Source: Zoroaster sp. YZ-2022 (lineage: Eukaryota; Echinodermata; Asteroidea; Forcipulatida; Zoroasteridae). From it: 64,000 nucleotides of DNA. Where the stretch lies: NCBI GenBank assembly GCA_029582265.1, contig CM055816.1:31906312-31970311 (forward strand). Direction: 5' to 3'. Below, piece by piece: positions 54,641 to 64,000 of the stretch. Position 1 is the stretch's first letter. Each line of letters opens with the position of its first letter. Made by a program: the position numbers and the translations under genes. The notes beneath the pieces are model-generated. The model worked only from the letters and a program-made list of their open reading frames with translations. It was not told the DNA's origin and searched no databases.

Positions 54641-56694
54641 ATTATTATAACCTGCATACTTGTCAACAACTAAATGGTGCATGGTTGGAATGCTTATACA
54701 ATTAGGCTTGGATATATTTTGTATTTACTATTTTTACTTGATTGTTTTTGTTTGTACAAAAAAGCTTGATTACATATCAGGTTAAGAACAGCCGAGTTTA
54801 AATTCATCAATAAGTTTACACCCGATAAGCTTAATAAACAATCCTCATTCGAGCTATGTACATATTTTGTTTTCAAACTAAACCACTACAAATATTGTCT
54901 ATTTCTATTATTTCGCTGGAATTCTGAATATGAAACAAACAAATTTAAATGGTCTATGAAATAGACCGTTTTAACAGTGTAAACAATAAAGTGTGCCTAT
55001 TGGAGAATACATGTATATTTGCCCTTTGTCTATTTTTCTGCGTCCGCTTGTACAATTAAAAAATAAAATTCTAAATTTAGGGGGGCGCCGCGCTCCTTCC
55101 ATTCTCCTTATTAACATAAAATCTGTGACGTACTATGTACACCTGGGAGATTTCAGCACTAGCCCATGTTTATGTGACACTCTGTGTCATGCTTTTACTA
55201 TTGAAGTTTCACAAAGTTTTAATGTAAACAGTTTTTCTTTCTTTGGTTTTAAATACTGTAACATACGCAATCTTTTTTATTTTACAAATAACCCCTGCGC
55301 TTGTCCATTGGTATGTTTCAATTCAATGGAGGCGTGCACTGCATTGGTTAATACAAAGAAGGTGGTTTACTTTGGTTTGATTCGTTATTCCTCTGATATT
55401 CATAAATGGGGCAAGGTTTTCTCTCAAAACTCATGTTAATTTGAAATTAACAACTTTCTTTTTAATTCACCATCCTGCAGAAGCGAATTGGAGACGGTCT
55501 CAAATCCTGAAAAATAAGATGGAAAAAACACATTTACTTTGGATGCAGAACAGACAAAGGATCCTTTCTGTGTGGATGTGCTGCATATGATGCTCGATAT
55601 GTGGCAGAATGCACCCTCTCTCATTTGTGTCTTCATTGTGTTCCAGGATTTTTTTTCGGGGGGGGGGGAGAGGTCCGTTAACAATAGAACAATAGTGTGT
55701 TAGTGTATAGGGACATATTTCGGGGGACACTGCCGCAAATCGAGCATGGTATAATGTCTGGGATGCGGTGCCATTGATAAGGAATATCACATTGCTTACG
55801 ACAGCCTAGCAGTACACCAACAGTTATGGAAATCCAAAAAATCATGTACAAATTACAGTTAAGACGATAGCAGGGTCTTTCTCAAAGGAAAAATGAAAGA
55901 TACATTATGGCACTCGAATATAAATGCAAATAGAGAAGAAAGAGTGGAAAAACTAAAGCTGAATAAAAGTCCAAGAAGGAAAATGGTGGACAAAATATGA
56001 GATGGTCGGTGGAGATAAAAGAGAGAGGAGAAAGAGGAAAGAGTAAAAGGATTTCAGATTGGGATCAGAGAATAGTGACTGGGATACAATGTGGAGAAAC
56101 AAAAAGGAGTGGGCTAAAAAAGAACTAATTGGAGTGAGAAGACTCAAGACGATAGACTGAAATAAGAAAATAAAATCGAACATACATTACTTGGGAAAAA
56201 AGTAGGGTGTAGTGAGTTTTGGGAAAGTTGGAATTTTAAGATATTCTTGCAATGTCTAAGACATCACAAATGAACAAATTTTATTTTCAGTGGGGGCCAG
56301 GGGGTATGGGTGGTTCCCTTTTCTTTTTCTTTTAAATTTATTTGGGGGGCACCTGGGGGCACTGGAAATTTGTGGGGGCATGCAGCCACTCATAACAGCT
56401 CTCCAGTTTTTGTGCTAAGTAAGTGTTTTGTAGCTACAAGTTTGTCTTCATTTTTATACTAGTGGATTTCTTATTACATCTGGAATCTACTGGACGTTTT
56501 ATGTGAGTATTTGTACATTTGTTTTCTTATAATAAGTGAAAAACTGTAGTTTTTTTGTCTGTCTCTCCAGAAAGTTTTTACTGTTGAGTGTATATACATT
56601 TTGGATCTTCATTTTATTTGTGCAGTCAACTCTGATTTAGATTATAACCTGTAGCTAGAGATTATAACCTGTAGCTTGACCACAAGCCTTTTGT
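54641..56694. other. No gene recognised
   Basis: Open frames at 54993-55439 (+) and 55436-55790 (-) lack motifs. 56285-56390 is a diverged piece of the hAT-type MITE at 53.4 kb (GGGGGCACTGGAAATTTGTG). The end probably holds the LINE 5' UTR. Confidence 0.45.
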
Positions 56695-58143
56695 TTGGAT
56701 CAACAACTTTGTGATCAGACAATGGAGGTCTACATCCTGTTTATTCTACTCCTGCTATCCAGACCATTGTGTCTCAATGACTCATCAGAAGATGGCTACA
56801 AGATGCAATCTACAGATTGTTCACCCAAGATCCGCCATCTTAAATTCTTGAGACGTCCTATATCATACTATGATAATTCATCTGCCACCTTTCACCTGGA
56901 ACTCTTAATTTCTGGTGACATAAACCCAAACCCTGGACCTGAAACACTGATCAACACACCCAAAAACGCCACTCAGCTCCATAAAATTTCCTATAGCCGC
57001 AATGAACTACTCAATCTTCACAACGCTCCATGTACCGATGCAGCTTTATCTTATTCAGCATTGAGTCAATTGAACTCTCTTGGGATACTTGCTAATCAAC
57101 CCAAAACATACCGCCGCACACATAGAGGTAAAAAAGCTGGTCGCCGTAGAATGGACAGCCTTACACAACTAGCACTCCTGCCTTATCAACCCCCAGCAGT
57201 GAACTTAACCACATCAACAAGCGACATTGGCATAACTTCAACTCCAAATGTTCATGATGAGTCTAAACTTCAGCTCTGTGTACTAAACACTCAATCCATA
57301 TGTAACAAATCGGATGAATTTGTTGACTTTGTACTTCAAAACAATTTGGATCTTGTTGCCATAACCGAGACATGGTTTAAACCCGATGATGACTTAATAC
57401 CCCGTGATATAGAGTGTACTCCTGCTGGCTACTCTCTCCATCATATCCCCAGACCAAAAAAGACCGGTGGAGGGGTTGCACTTCTCTTTAGGTCCAGTTT
57501 ATCTGTCAGTATGAAAAGTGTTAACATTGACTACCTAACATTTGAATCTCTGCATGCTGAGGTAACGTGCAACTCTAGATCTGTTCGCCTTGTTAATATT
57601 TATCGACCAGAAAGGGATGTTGATGGTAAACATGTAAACTTCTCCAGTTTTCTGCAGGAATTTGAGAAATTAATTGTGGATTATCTCTTGCACCCATCTG
57701 ACATTATTTTAACCGGCGATTTTAACATTCATATGGACATCTCTTCAAACAATTATGCGAATCAGTTTAAAGATCTGCTCTCTGCTCATGGACTTATCCA
57801 GCATATCACAGCACCCACTCATCGATATGGTCACTGTCTTGACCTCATGATAACGCGTGAAAATACTTCACCTCTTATCTCGAATATAACTATCCATCCC
57901 GGCTTATCTGATCATTATGCAATCATGGCAGATATGAACCTTAAAAAACCTCCCATGCCTACCATTTCTGTAACTACTCGCCACTGGAAAAATGTAAATA
58001 TTAGAGATTTATGTCATGATCTTGAATCTCAACTGGAAAATGTAAACCTTGAAGATGGTGAGCTGGATTCTTGTGTCAATCTATTTGAATCTACTGTCCG
58101 TAACATCTTGGACGATCATGCTCCGCAAAAACTAGAACTGTAA
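56695..58143 (+). pseudogene. LINE N-terminal region with 2A-like motif and endonuclease
   Basis: 482 residues. Residues 11-27 are hydrophobic (VYILFILLLLSRPLCL), like a signal peptide. Residues 70-82 read LLISGDINPNPGP, a 2A-like ribosome-skipping motif in which the usual Glu is Asn. A basic stretch follows (TYRRTHRGKKAGRRR). The APE domain begins at about 195: LCVLNTQSICNKSDEF, DLVAITETWF, KKTGGGVALLF, IILTGDFNIHMD and GLSDHYAIMAD hold the catalytic Asn, Glu, Asp and His positions. The stop at 58141 is a frameshift effect, since homology continues (QSESPWFNDDIRAARK). Confidence 0.85.
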
Positions 58144-60145
58144 AACTACAATCTGAATCCCCCTGGTTCAATGATGATATTCGTGCTGCAAGGAAAATCC
58201 GTCGTCAACTTGAACGAAAATGGCGTGACAATGGGAAACTTGGAGTACATCGGCAAGAATACTGTAACCAACGAGATATTGTGAAGAACATGATTAACCA
58301 GGCCAAAATAACTCACTACTCATCTCTTGTGGAAGAGAACTCTGGCGATCAGAAAAAACTCTTTAACATTGTTGAAAAGCTGCTTCATAAACCCAAAGCT
58401 CCAGTGCTTCCATCTACACACTCCAATCAGGACCTCGCTAATGAATTTTCAAACTTTTTTGTCACAAAATTGAGAATATCCGTCGTTATTTTCCCCCAGT
58501 ACCTGTCATTCTATCACAAACACCATCACGCAAGGATCCACAATGTAGACTGTCTATGTTTGAGCCTACTAGTGTTACGGAGATCAAGAAACTCATCATG
58601 AAATCGCCATCAAAATCGTGTGAACTTGATCCAGTGCCAACTTCGCTAATAAAACAAAATATTGATGTGTTTGCTAAGTATATCACAATTATTGTAAACA
58701 GATCTCTTTCTTCCGGTTGTTTCCCTGATAGCCAGAAGATTGCTCATGTTAAACCACTCCTGAAGAAACCCAATTTGGACAAGGAAGTTTTCAAAAATTA
58801 CCGACCGGTAGCGAATTTAAAGTACCTTGGAAAAACAATCGAGCGAGTTGTTTCATCACGGATCTCTGACCATGTTCGTGTGAATAACCTGTCGGATACA
58901 TTTCAGTCAGCCTATAAACCATTTCATGGAACGGAAACTGCTCTTCTCCGCGTCAACAATGACATTTTATCTGCCATGGATGATGGAAAAAATCACTGCA
59001 TTAGTTTTGTTAGACTTAAGCGCCGCTTTTGACACGGTCGATCACAAAATCCTTCTCTCCCGCCTGCAATATCATCTTGGAATACATGACACAGCCCTGG
59101 ATTGGTGTAAGTCCTACCTTTTAAATAGGCCTCAGCATGTTTGTATTGGTAATGCCACCTCCGAGCCTGTTATTCTTGACTATTCTGTACCCCAAGGCTC
59201 CGTGCTCGGCCCACAGTGGTTTACTGTTTATACGTTTCCAGTTCGTGATATCATTTTGAAGTATAATTTAAATTACCATGTCTACGCTGATGACACGCAG
59301 CTCTACATTACTTTTAAATCTTCTCAAGAACCTGCCGATTCCTGCATTACAACACTGGAGAAATGTATTCAAGAGATTCGAAGTTGGATGCGACAAAACT
59401 TCCTGAAATTGAACGACGAAAAAACAGAATTTGTTCTATTTGGATCACGTCAGCAATTGTCTAAAGTTTCTCTTCCATCTATTGCAATTGGTGACTCGCA
59501 GATAACCCCCTCATCACAAGCACGTAATTTGGGTGTTATATTTGACTCGACAATGACTTTAAAACCTCATATCTCCAACATTGTTCGCATATCATCATTT
59601 CATATCAGAAATATCAGCCGAATAAGGAAATACTTGAATAAAAGTGCTACTGAACAAATTATTCATGCGTTTGTCACATCACGTCTCGATAACGGGAATG
59701 CTCTACTCTACGGTCTCCCGCAGAATCAAATATCTCGTCTTCAGAACATACAAAACACAGCAGCTCGTGTTGTGACTTTGTCCAAAAAGTCATGCCATAT
59801 CACGCCAATCTTGAAAGAACTGCACTGGCTTCCTGTTTCACAGAGAATTGTTTTAAACTTATGCTAATTGTTCACAAATCTTTTAATAACATTGCTCCAA
59901 TTTATATTTCTGAACTGCTTAAAGTCTACACTCCATCACGCAATTTGCGCTCCAGCAACATGTCACTCCTAAAGGAACCAACATCAAAACGGAACTGGGG
60001 TGATAGGTCTTTTTCTGTCGCGGCTCCGAGACTCTGGAATCATCTTCCAACTAAACTCAAATCTTGTCATAGTATAACTAGATTTAAGTCGATGCTTAAA
60101 ACTCATCTTATGTCACAATTCTTCAAAGATGATGTATATTTGTAA
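58144..60145 (+). pseudogene. LINE reverse transcriptase
   Basis: Read across frames: WFNDDIRAARKIRRQLERKW, ANEFSNFFVTKI, RRYFPPVPVILSQTPS after one shift, KSCELDPVPTSLIKQN, HVKPLLKKPNLDKEVFKNYR, then after a shift LLDLSAAFDTVDHKILLSRL, YSVPQGSVLGP and the catalytic HVYADDTQLY. The C-terminal part has LGVIFDSTMTLKPHI, ARVVTLSKKSCHITPILKEL and, after another shift, WGDRSFSVAAPRLWNHLP. This order and wording are those of L2/CR1 LINEs. Three shifts, few stops, so it is fairly young. Confidence 0.9.
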
Positions 60146-60312
60146 TTCCATTGTAGGTACGTGTATCTCAGTACATAATTTTTCCCTATGTTATCATTGT
60201 ATATTGTTTGTATTCATGTTTTTATCTTTGTTTCCGCGCCTTGAGCGCCCAGCAGGGTGGATATGTGCGCGCTATAAATCTTTATTATTATTATTATTAT
60301 TATATTGGCAAA

Positions 60313-60931
60313 ATCCTGGATCTGACACTACCTACATATCCCCACCCCCATACTTCTAAGTAGCGACAGAAGCCTGTGGATATACAGCTGTACAACCTTG
60401 AGTCAGTGTACCATGACCAAACATTATTAAAATGTAACTCGCAACCATCTCCATCCTCAGTATCAAAACAGTTTTCTTATCAAGAAATAACTTACCCTAA
60501 CTCTGTCGTATTTCCCCAGTCCCATTTCCGCCACTTTTGTCACCTTTGTCATTGTTGCCATCATTTTCAACTTGTTCTTCTGGCATAACTTTAAAACGAG
60601 AAAAGTCGATGATTTTAAAATATACTACTTAAAACAATTTAGGGAACACCGGATTTTTAACATCAAATAGGTTTGGGCCATGTGCAATGATGTCATGTAC
60701 CAGCAATATTGACACACTGGCCGTATTCAATCTGCCACACAAGTCTAAATTCTTTGTTTATCTGAAAGAAATGATCTTGCTTTAACTGAGATTATTCCGG
60801 TGTTCCCTAAATTGTTTTGAGTAGTATAGATGATTACACAGGACAAGCGGGAGCAACCTATCATACTCCTTAACAGTGACACTTAATCATCCCAAGAAAG
60901 GTTTGCGGCTTTCCCTCCTTACCTCCAAAAC
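60313..60931. other. No clear gene; possible further exon of the YR gene
   Basis: A minus-strand stretch at 60494-60577 lies between TTATGCCAG and GGGTAAG and could be a small acidic exon (VENDGNNDKGDKSGG). It is not phase-checked against the preceding exon. 60640-60830 contains inverted pieces (AACAATTTAGGGAACACCGG and GGTGTTCCCTAAATTGTTTT), about 160 bases apart: a small MITE. Confidence 0.35.
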
Positions 60932-61071
60932 TTATATGACAACAATCGGATTGCACACACTATGAACAACTTCATAGTCTCTCTTCTCTTCTACAGTCCA
61001 TGGACGATGCTGCCCTCTTCGAGATAACGGGGAGGCCCGACTAGTGGATGGGACACTGGCTTCACAAGTTC
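60932..61071 (-). CDS. Last recognised exon of the right YR gene (predicted)
   Basis: Acceptor TTATAG at 61072, phase 1, coding TCEASVPSTSRASPLSRRGQ and HRPWTVEEKRDYEVVHSV to a TAA at 60932. RPWT-EEK is the start of a short C-terminal domain seen in relatives of this gene family; here it ends after about 20 residues, so the domain looks truncated. A GTAAGG donor just past the stop suggests that the original exon read through and was shifted. Confidence 0.5.
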
Positions 61072-61162
61072 CTATAACACAAAGTAATTAAAAAGACAAT
61101 TTAGACATAGGAAATCATTCACTCTCGGTGCAGCCAGCTAGAGACAGAGAGAAAGAGAAATA

Positions 61163-61514
61163 ATAATAATAATAATGTGTGGACTTATATAGCGCACGTA
61201 TCCACCAACTGAGTGGTGCTCAAGGCGCCTATTATTACCCCTGCTCATCAGGCTCATAAATCATTCCTGAAACCATCTCAGCTGCCTGGGCAGTATACAG
61301 CTCAACTGCTGCCATTACAGCACATATAGGGCTAATCAACCAACTCTGCCCTCACAGGTACCCATTTAACCCCTGGGTGGAGAGAAGCAATTATGGTTAA
61401 GTGTCTTGCTCAAGGACACAAGTGTCACGGCCGGGATTCAAACCCACATTCTGCTGCTAACACCAGAACTTGAGTCCGGTAAGCTAGACCGCTCGGCCAC
61501 GACACTCCATTAAT
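61163..61514 (-). mobile_element. SINE in an intron of the right YR gene
   Basis: Full-length first-subfamily SINE on the minus strand: head GTCGTGGCCGAGCGGTCTAG, core, tail GTGCGCTATATAAGTCCACA and (ATT)n. Flanked by a perfect 17-base duplication AGAGAGAAAGAGAAATA (61146-61162 and 61515-61531). Confidence 0.93.
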
Positions 61515-61604
61515 AGAGAGAAAGAGAAATAGAAAGAAAGATAGAGAAAAATAGATGGACTGAAAAACAGATGGAAACAAAAAATATAAACAGCCAAAAC
61601 TTAC

Positions 61605-61679
61605 TGTTATCACTAGAATCATCACTCGAGTCACAGTAGTCAGAAGAATCACTGTTGCCGTCATCAGTGGTGAAGCCCT
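61605..61679 (-). CDS. Acidic linker exon of the right YR gene (predicted)
   Basis: 75 nt, acceptor ATTTGCAG and donor GTAAGT, phase 1-1. It encodes GFTTDDGNSDSSDYCDSSDD and SSDN. It joins in phase to the main exon (donor at 61869-61874) and to the exon at 60932-61071. Same size and phase as the acidic exon at 4386-4460 in the left locus. Confidence 0.65.
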
Positions 61680-61874
61680 CTGCAAATAAATAAAGAACAA
61701 CAAAGAAATGATTAAAGTATTTCTGCTCGCGTAAGAATGTGCTGGCCACGGTGGAGGGAGGGGGCGAGAGGGGATAAGAAAATGTCGGTCACCTACATGT
61801 AGGCAATTGGGAGCGAACAAAAAAAGTGAGGTACACACAGAGGAGATATTAGTTTTCACAGTGGCTGTACGTAC

Positions 61875-63744
61875 CTCCAGTGACATGTAACTCTTGCAGT
61901 GATTTGCCATGCTGGGACTTGCCCCTCTCCAAGCTGAGGAAAAGTCGTGACAGTTGAGTAACCCTCTGGACGGTATCTGGCATCTGGTAGTATTCACGAT
62001 GGACTCGCAAATCGTGACCCATGAAGTCTGCCAGGGTTTCCAGCTGATGGTCCTTCAAGGCAAGAATGTGTGATGCAGTCGCTACATGTTTCCGAAGTTT
62101 GGTAGAGCGGATGCTGTCGGCATTGTCGAGGCCTGCATCGTTTGCATACGCTCTGAGACAGTCACTTCCTCGAATATGGCTCATGCCTCCATAACAAGAC
62201 CGTGCAAACAAGTACACGTTATCCTGTGCAACTCCAGCTTGAATTCTCTTTGCAACCAGAGCATTCAACCACGTCATGGCCTCGTTGCTGAGAAGGACCG
62301 GCACAGTTCTGCCCCTCTTACCAACTATTTCAATGACTTTGAACATTTTGCAGAGGTGCCTTTCGAGATCAGTGAGCACGCAGTCCCTATTGACAACAGA
62401 TGTACTGTGCTTGTTGAAATCTTCAACTTTCATCTTGGAAACTTCACCCTGCCTCCTGCGATTGAACATAATGAGGCTGCACAGTGTGACCTCATTCAAT
62501 ATCTTCCAGGGTGCGATGACTTGTTTCCCCCGGGCAGCTTGAAGGAGTCGCAATTGCCTGTCACCAGTGTCATTGAGAAACGATGACATTTTAACCACAT
62601 CAGCATTTGTGGGGAGAACGGTGGGTTTATTACGCTTTCCTTGGTACAGTGTTCTGTGCGCATGGGTGGACACATGTTCTCTCCATTTCATTTCACACAA
62701 TTGCAGGAACTGGTCGGATGTTTGTGCTTTGTGCCTTTCACCAGACTCCAGAGCATTTCCTTTGAGAATGACTGCACATTTCTTGATGGAATGCCCAATC
62801 TTCAGTGCTAGAGATGGAACATTATACAACTGGTTGACTTCACTGAAGCCTGCGATATCCTGAACAGCCTTGAATATATCATTGAGGTGGTGGGGATGGA
62901 TGAATACTTCAAGTGATGCATTTGGTAGGTTGGTGTTTTTTCGCAGTTGGATGACGAGGCGACCCAATTCGCGTAGCTTGTTTCGGATATAGCCATGTTG
63001 AGCTACGTCGTGGCCGAGCTTCAGGTATTCACGTTTGGCTACTTCGATAATCAGTGAATCGGTTTTGACTATGAGAGATATATCATCCCTCTTCATGGGA
63101 CTTAAAACTTTGTTCAACTTGAAAGATACACCAACAGGAGGAGGTTTCAACAAATCACTCTTGTGAACCACTCGTCCACGCCTACAAACTGCCATACACC
63201 CTCCATCAGTATTTGCATTGAGCACAGGCTTAATTGGGCACCGGTGTCTCCAAAGATCACTGCGTACATAATAACCAAAACAATATATGCACGGTCCATA
63301 GTCATGGGGATCTGCCTTATGATTGGGCCTATATGCCACAATGAGGACACCCTCACCCTCTCGAAGTACTTTGCAATTGTGTCTGTGATTACCAACATTA
63401 CGTATTTTCAACAGAAGATTGTTACGGGCACTACGGTCGGTCTCCGAGGTAATATCTACAACTTCTCTTTCTTCCTTATGGCAAGACCGAAGATGACGGG
63501 GCAACTTAGCCTGAGGTTCGTCACAGTAAAAACAAACGTGTTTTTTGTCCCATTTCCTTTGACCACCCATATTATTGGTCTGCATGACTGTCACGCCGCA
63601 GTTCTCATCGGGTTCAAAATCGTCAGGTGAGCTGTGTGGCTCGTTAGTCAGGCTGCTATGACATCCCGAGGCTTCAGGGGTAACACTGGAAAGGGTTGGT
63701 TGGCCACCGTCATCCCTGCACTGTGGCGATGATGGGTGGACCAG
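61875..63744 (-). CDS. YR-fold (phage-integrase-like) protein with zinc fingers
   Basis: A 623-codon open exon, acceptor TTCTAG at 63745 and donor GTACGT at 61869-61874. No stop from the acceptor on, so the ATG at 63594 may be internal. Counting from that ATG: C21-C24-H34-H39 finger (VCFYCDEPQAKLPRHLRSCH), C102-C105-H117-C119 finger, a long helical middle, then a catalytic-like part: FNRRRQGEVSKM (about 380, first Arg), STKLRKHVATAS (about 500), FMGHDLRVHREYY (about 530, His and Tyr). It resembles tyrosine recombinases, with a non-canonical second block. Role unknown: a transposon recombinase or a domesticated nuclear protein. Confidence 0.7.
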
Positions 63745-64000
63745 CTAGAATGAAATAAAACAGACATATTTGTCAGCAGTGGATACACGCTATTTTCGAT
63801 CTGGGAAAGGCTGCAGTGAAAGGGAAGGGGGGGGGAGCTACGGCCAAATCCCATTAACCCTCCTATTATCAGTGTAGTTCTTCACAAAGTGGACCCATAC
63901 TTCAAAATGTCTCAACTGGGACATATTGTGGTACGCACTTTCTTATCTAATGATTAACCATCCTATTATCAGTGTAGTTCTTCAAAAATTGGACCCATAC
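63745..64000. repeat. Intron start, then a direct repeat at the window edge
   Basis: TTAACCCTCCTATTATCAGT with TGTAGTTCTTCA and GGACCCATAC occurs at 63856-63900 and again (TTAACCATCC) at 63954-64000, period about 98. Cut by the window end. TTAACCCT recalls piggyBac-type ends but no partner end is in view. Confidence 0.6.

Larger units (their letters stand above)
56695..60312 (+). mobile_element. CR1/L2-type LINE, nearly full length
   Basis: N-terminal region with a 2A-like motif, APE endonuclease, RT and a 3' tail GCGCCTTGAGCGCCCAGCAG to GTGCGCGCTATAAATC and (TTA)n at about 60236-60302. Four frame breaks (about 58140, 58470, 59010 and 59860). Tail matches that of the SINEs in this window. 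Confidence 0.9.

Noticed and set aside
55953..56183. Ser/Phe-rich minus-strand open frame
   Set aside because: Low-complexity purine-rich DNA on the plus strand explains it; no motif.
61425..61997. 190-residue minus-strand frame over the SINE and exon end
   Set aside because: It runs through an exon-intron border and a SINE in a different frame from the YR gene; the splice-consistent reading is preferred.
62086..62863. Plus-strand frames of 88-166 residues
   Set aside because: Antisense shadows of the YR gene on the minus strand.

Overview
The window is a repeat-dense stretch of animal nuclear DNA with spliceosomal introns, many retrotransposons and no bacterial features. The mix of Penelope-like elements (PLEs), Ngaro/DIRS-type tyrosine-recombinase retroelements, tRNA-Leu-headed SINEs with an L2-like tail, piggyBac, hAT-like and Kolobok-like DNA elements, and frequent TAGGCCTA and TGTACATGTA words, suggests a marine invertebrate deuterostome (echinoderm, hemichordate or cephalochordate). 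That placement is inference; no single-copy marker gene is present.

Layout. 0.1-3.65 kb: a minus-strand LINE with a clean 1.39-kb internal inversion. 4.4-8.2 kb: a decayed minus-strand tyrosine-recombinase-fold (YR) gene with two small phase-1 linker exons. 9.0-10.6 kb: a SINE, a Kolobok-like element with a THAP remnant, and a possible promoter. 13.4-27.3 kb: a pile-up of at least four PLE families, most of them abutting (TA)n arrays, with hammerhead-like ribozyme motifs at their 3' ends, an RTE-like LINE inserted in one of them, and a tRNA-like sequence between two TA arrays. 26.4-26.6 kb: telomere-like repeats enclosed by 41-bp inverted repeats. 27.3-30.07 kb: a LINE 3' end, a Ty3/gypsy fragment, a YR fragment and an 81-bp split direct repeat. 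30.1-38.4 kb: a minus-strand Ngaro-like element broken by a piggyBac element (exact TTAA site) and by a 2.5-kb inverted-repeat element; removing both restores the reverse transcriptase frame. 40.1-42.3 kb: an 81-bp array derived from PLE ends and a very homogeneous 67-bp satellite. 43.5-46.9 kb: a tandem duplication that includes transmembrane exons on the minus strand. 47-56 kb: MITEs, SINE pieces and short tandem repeats. 56.7-60.3 kb: a nearly complete LINE with a 2A-like motif, whose 3' tail is shared with the SINEs. 60.9-63.75 kb: a well-preserved YR gene with three recognisable minus-strand exons.

How the parts relate. The LINE at 56.7 kb is the probable source of the machinery for the SINEs, because they share a 3' tail. 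The PLEs carry RT and GIY-YIG nuclease domains plus ribozyme motifs, and the end of one PLE family also supplies the monomer of the 81-bp satellite. The two YR loci, one dead and one open, share an exon plan. Almost all mobile-element genes are broken by stops or frameshifts; the open ones are the PLE at 23.4-25.7 kb (nearly) and the YR gene at 61.9-63.7 kb.
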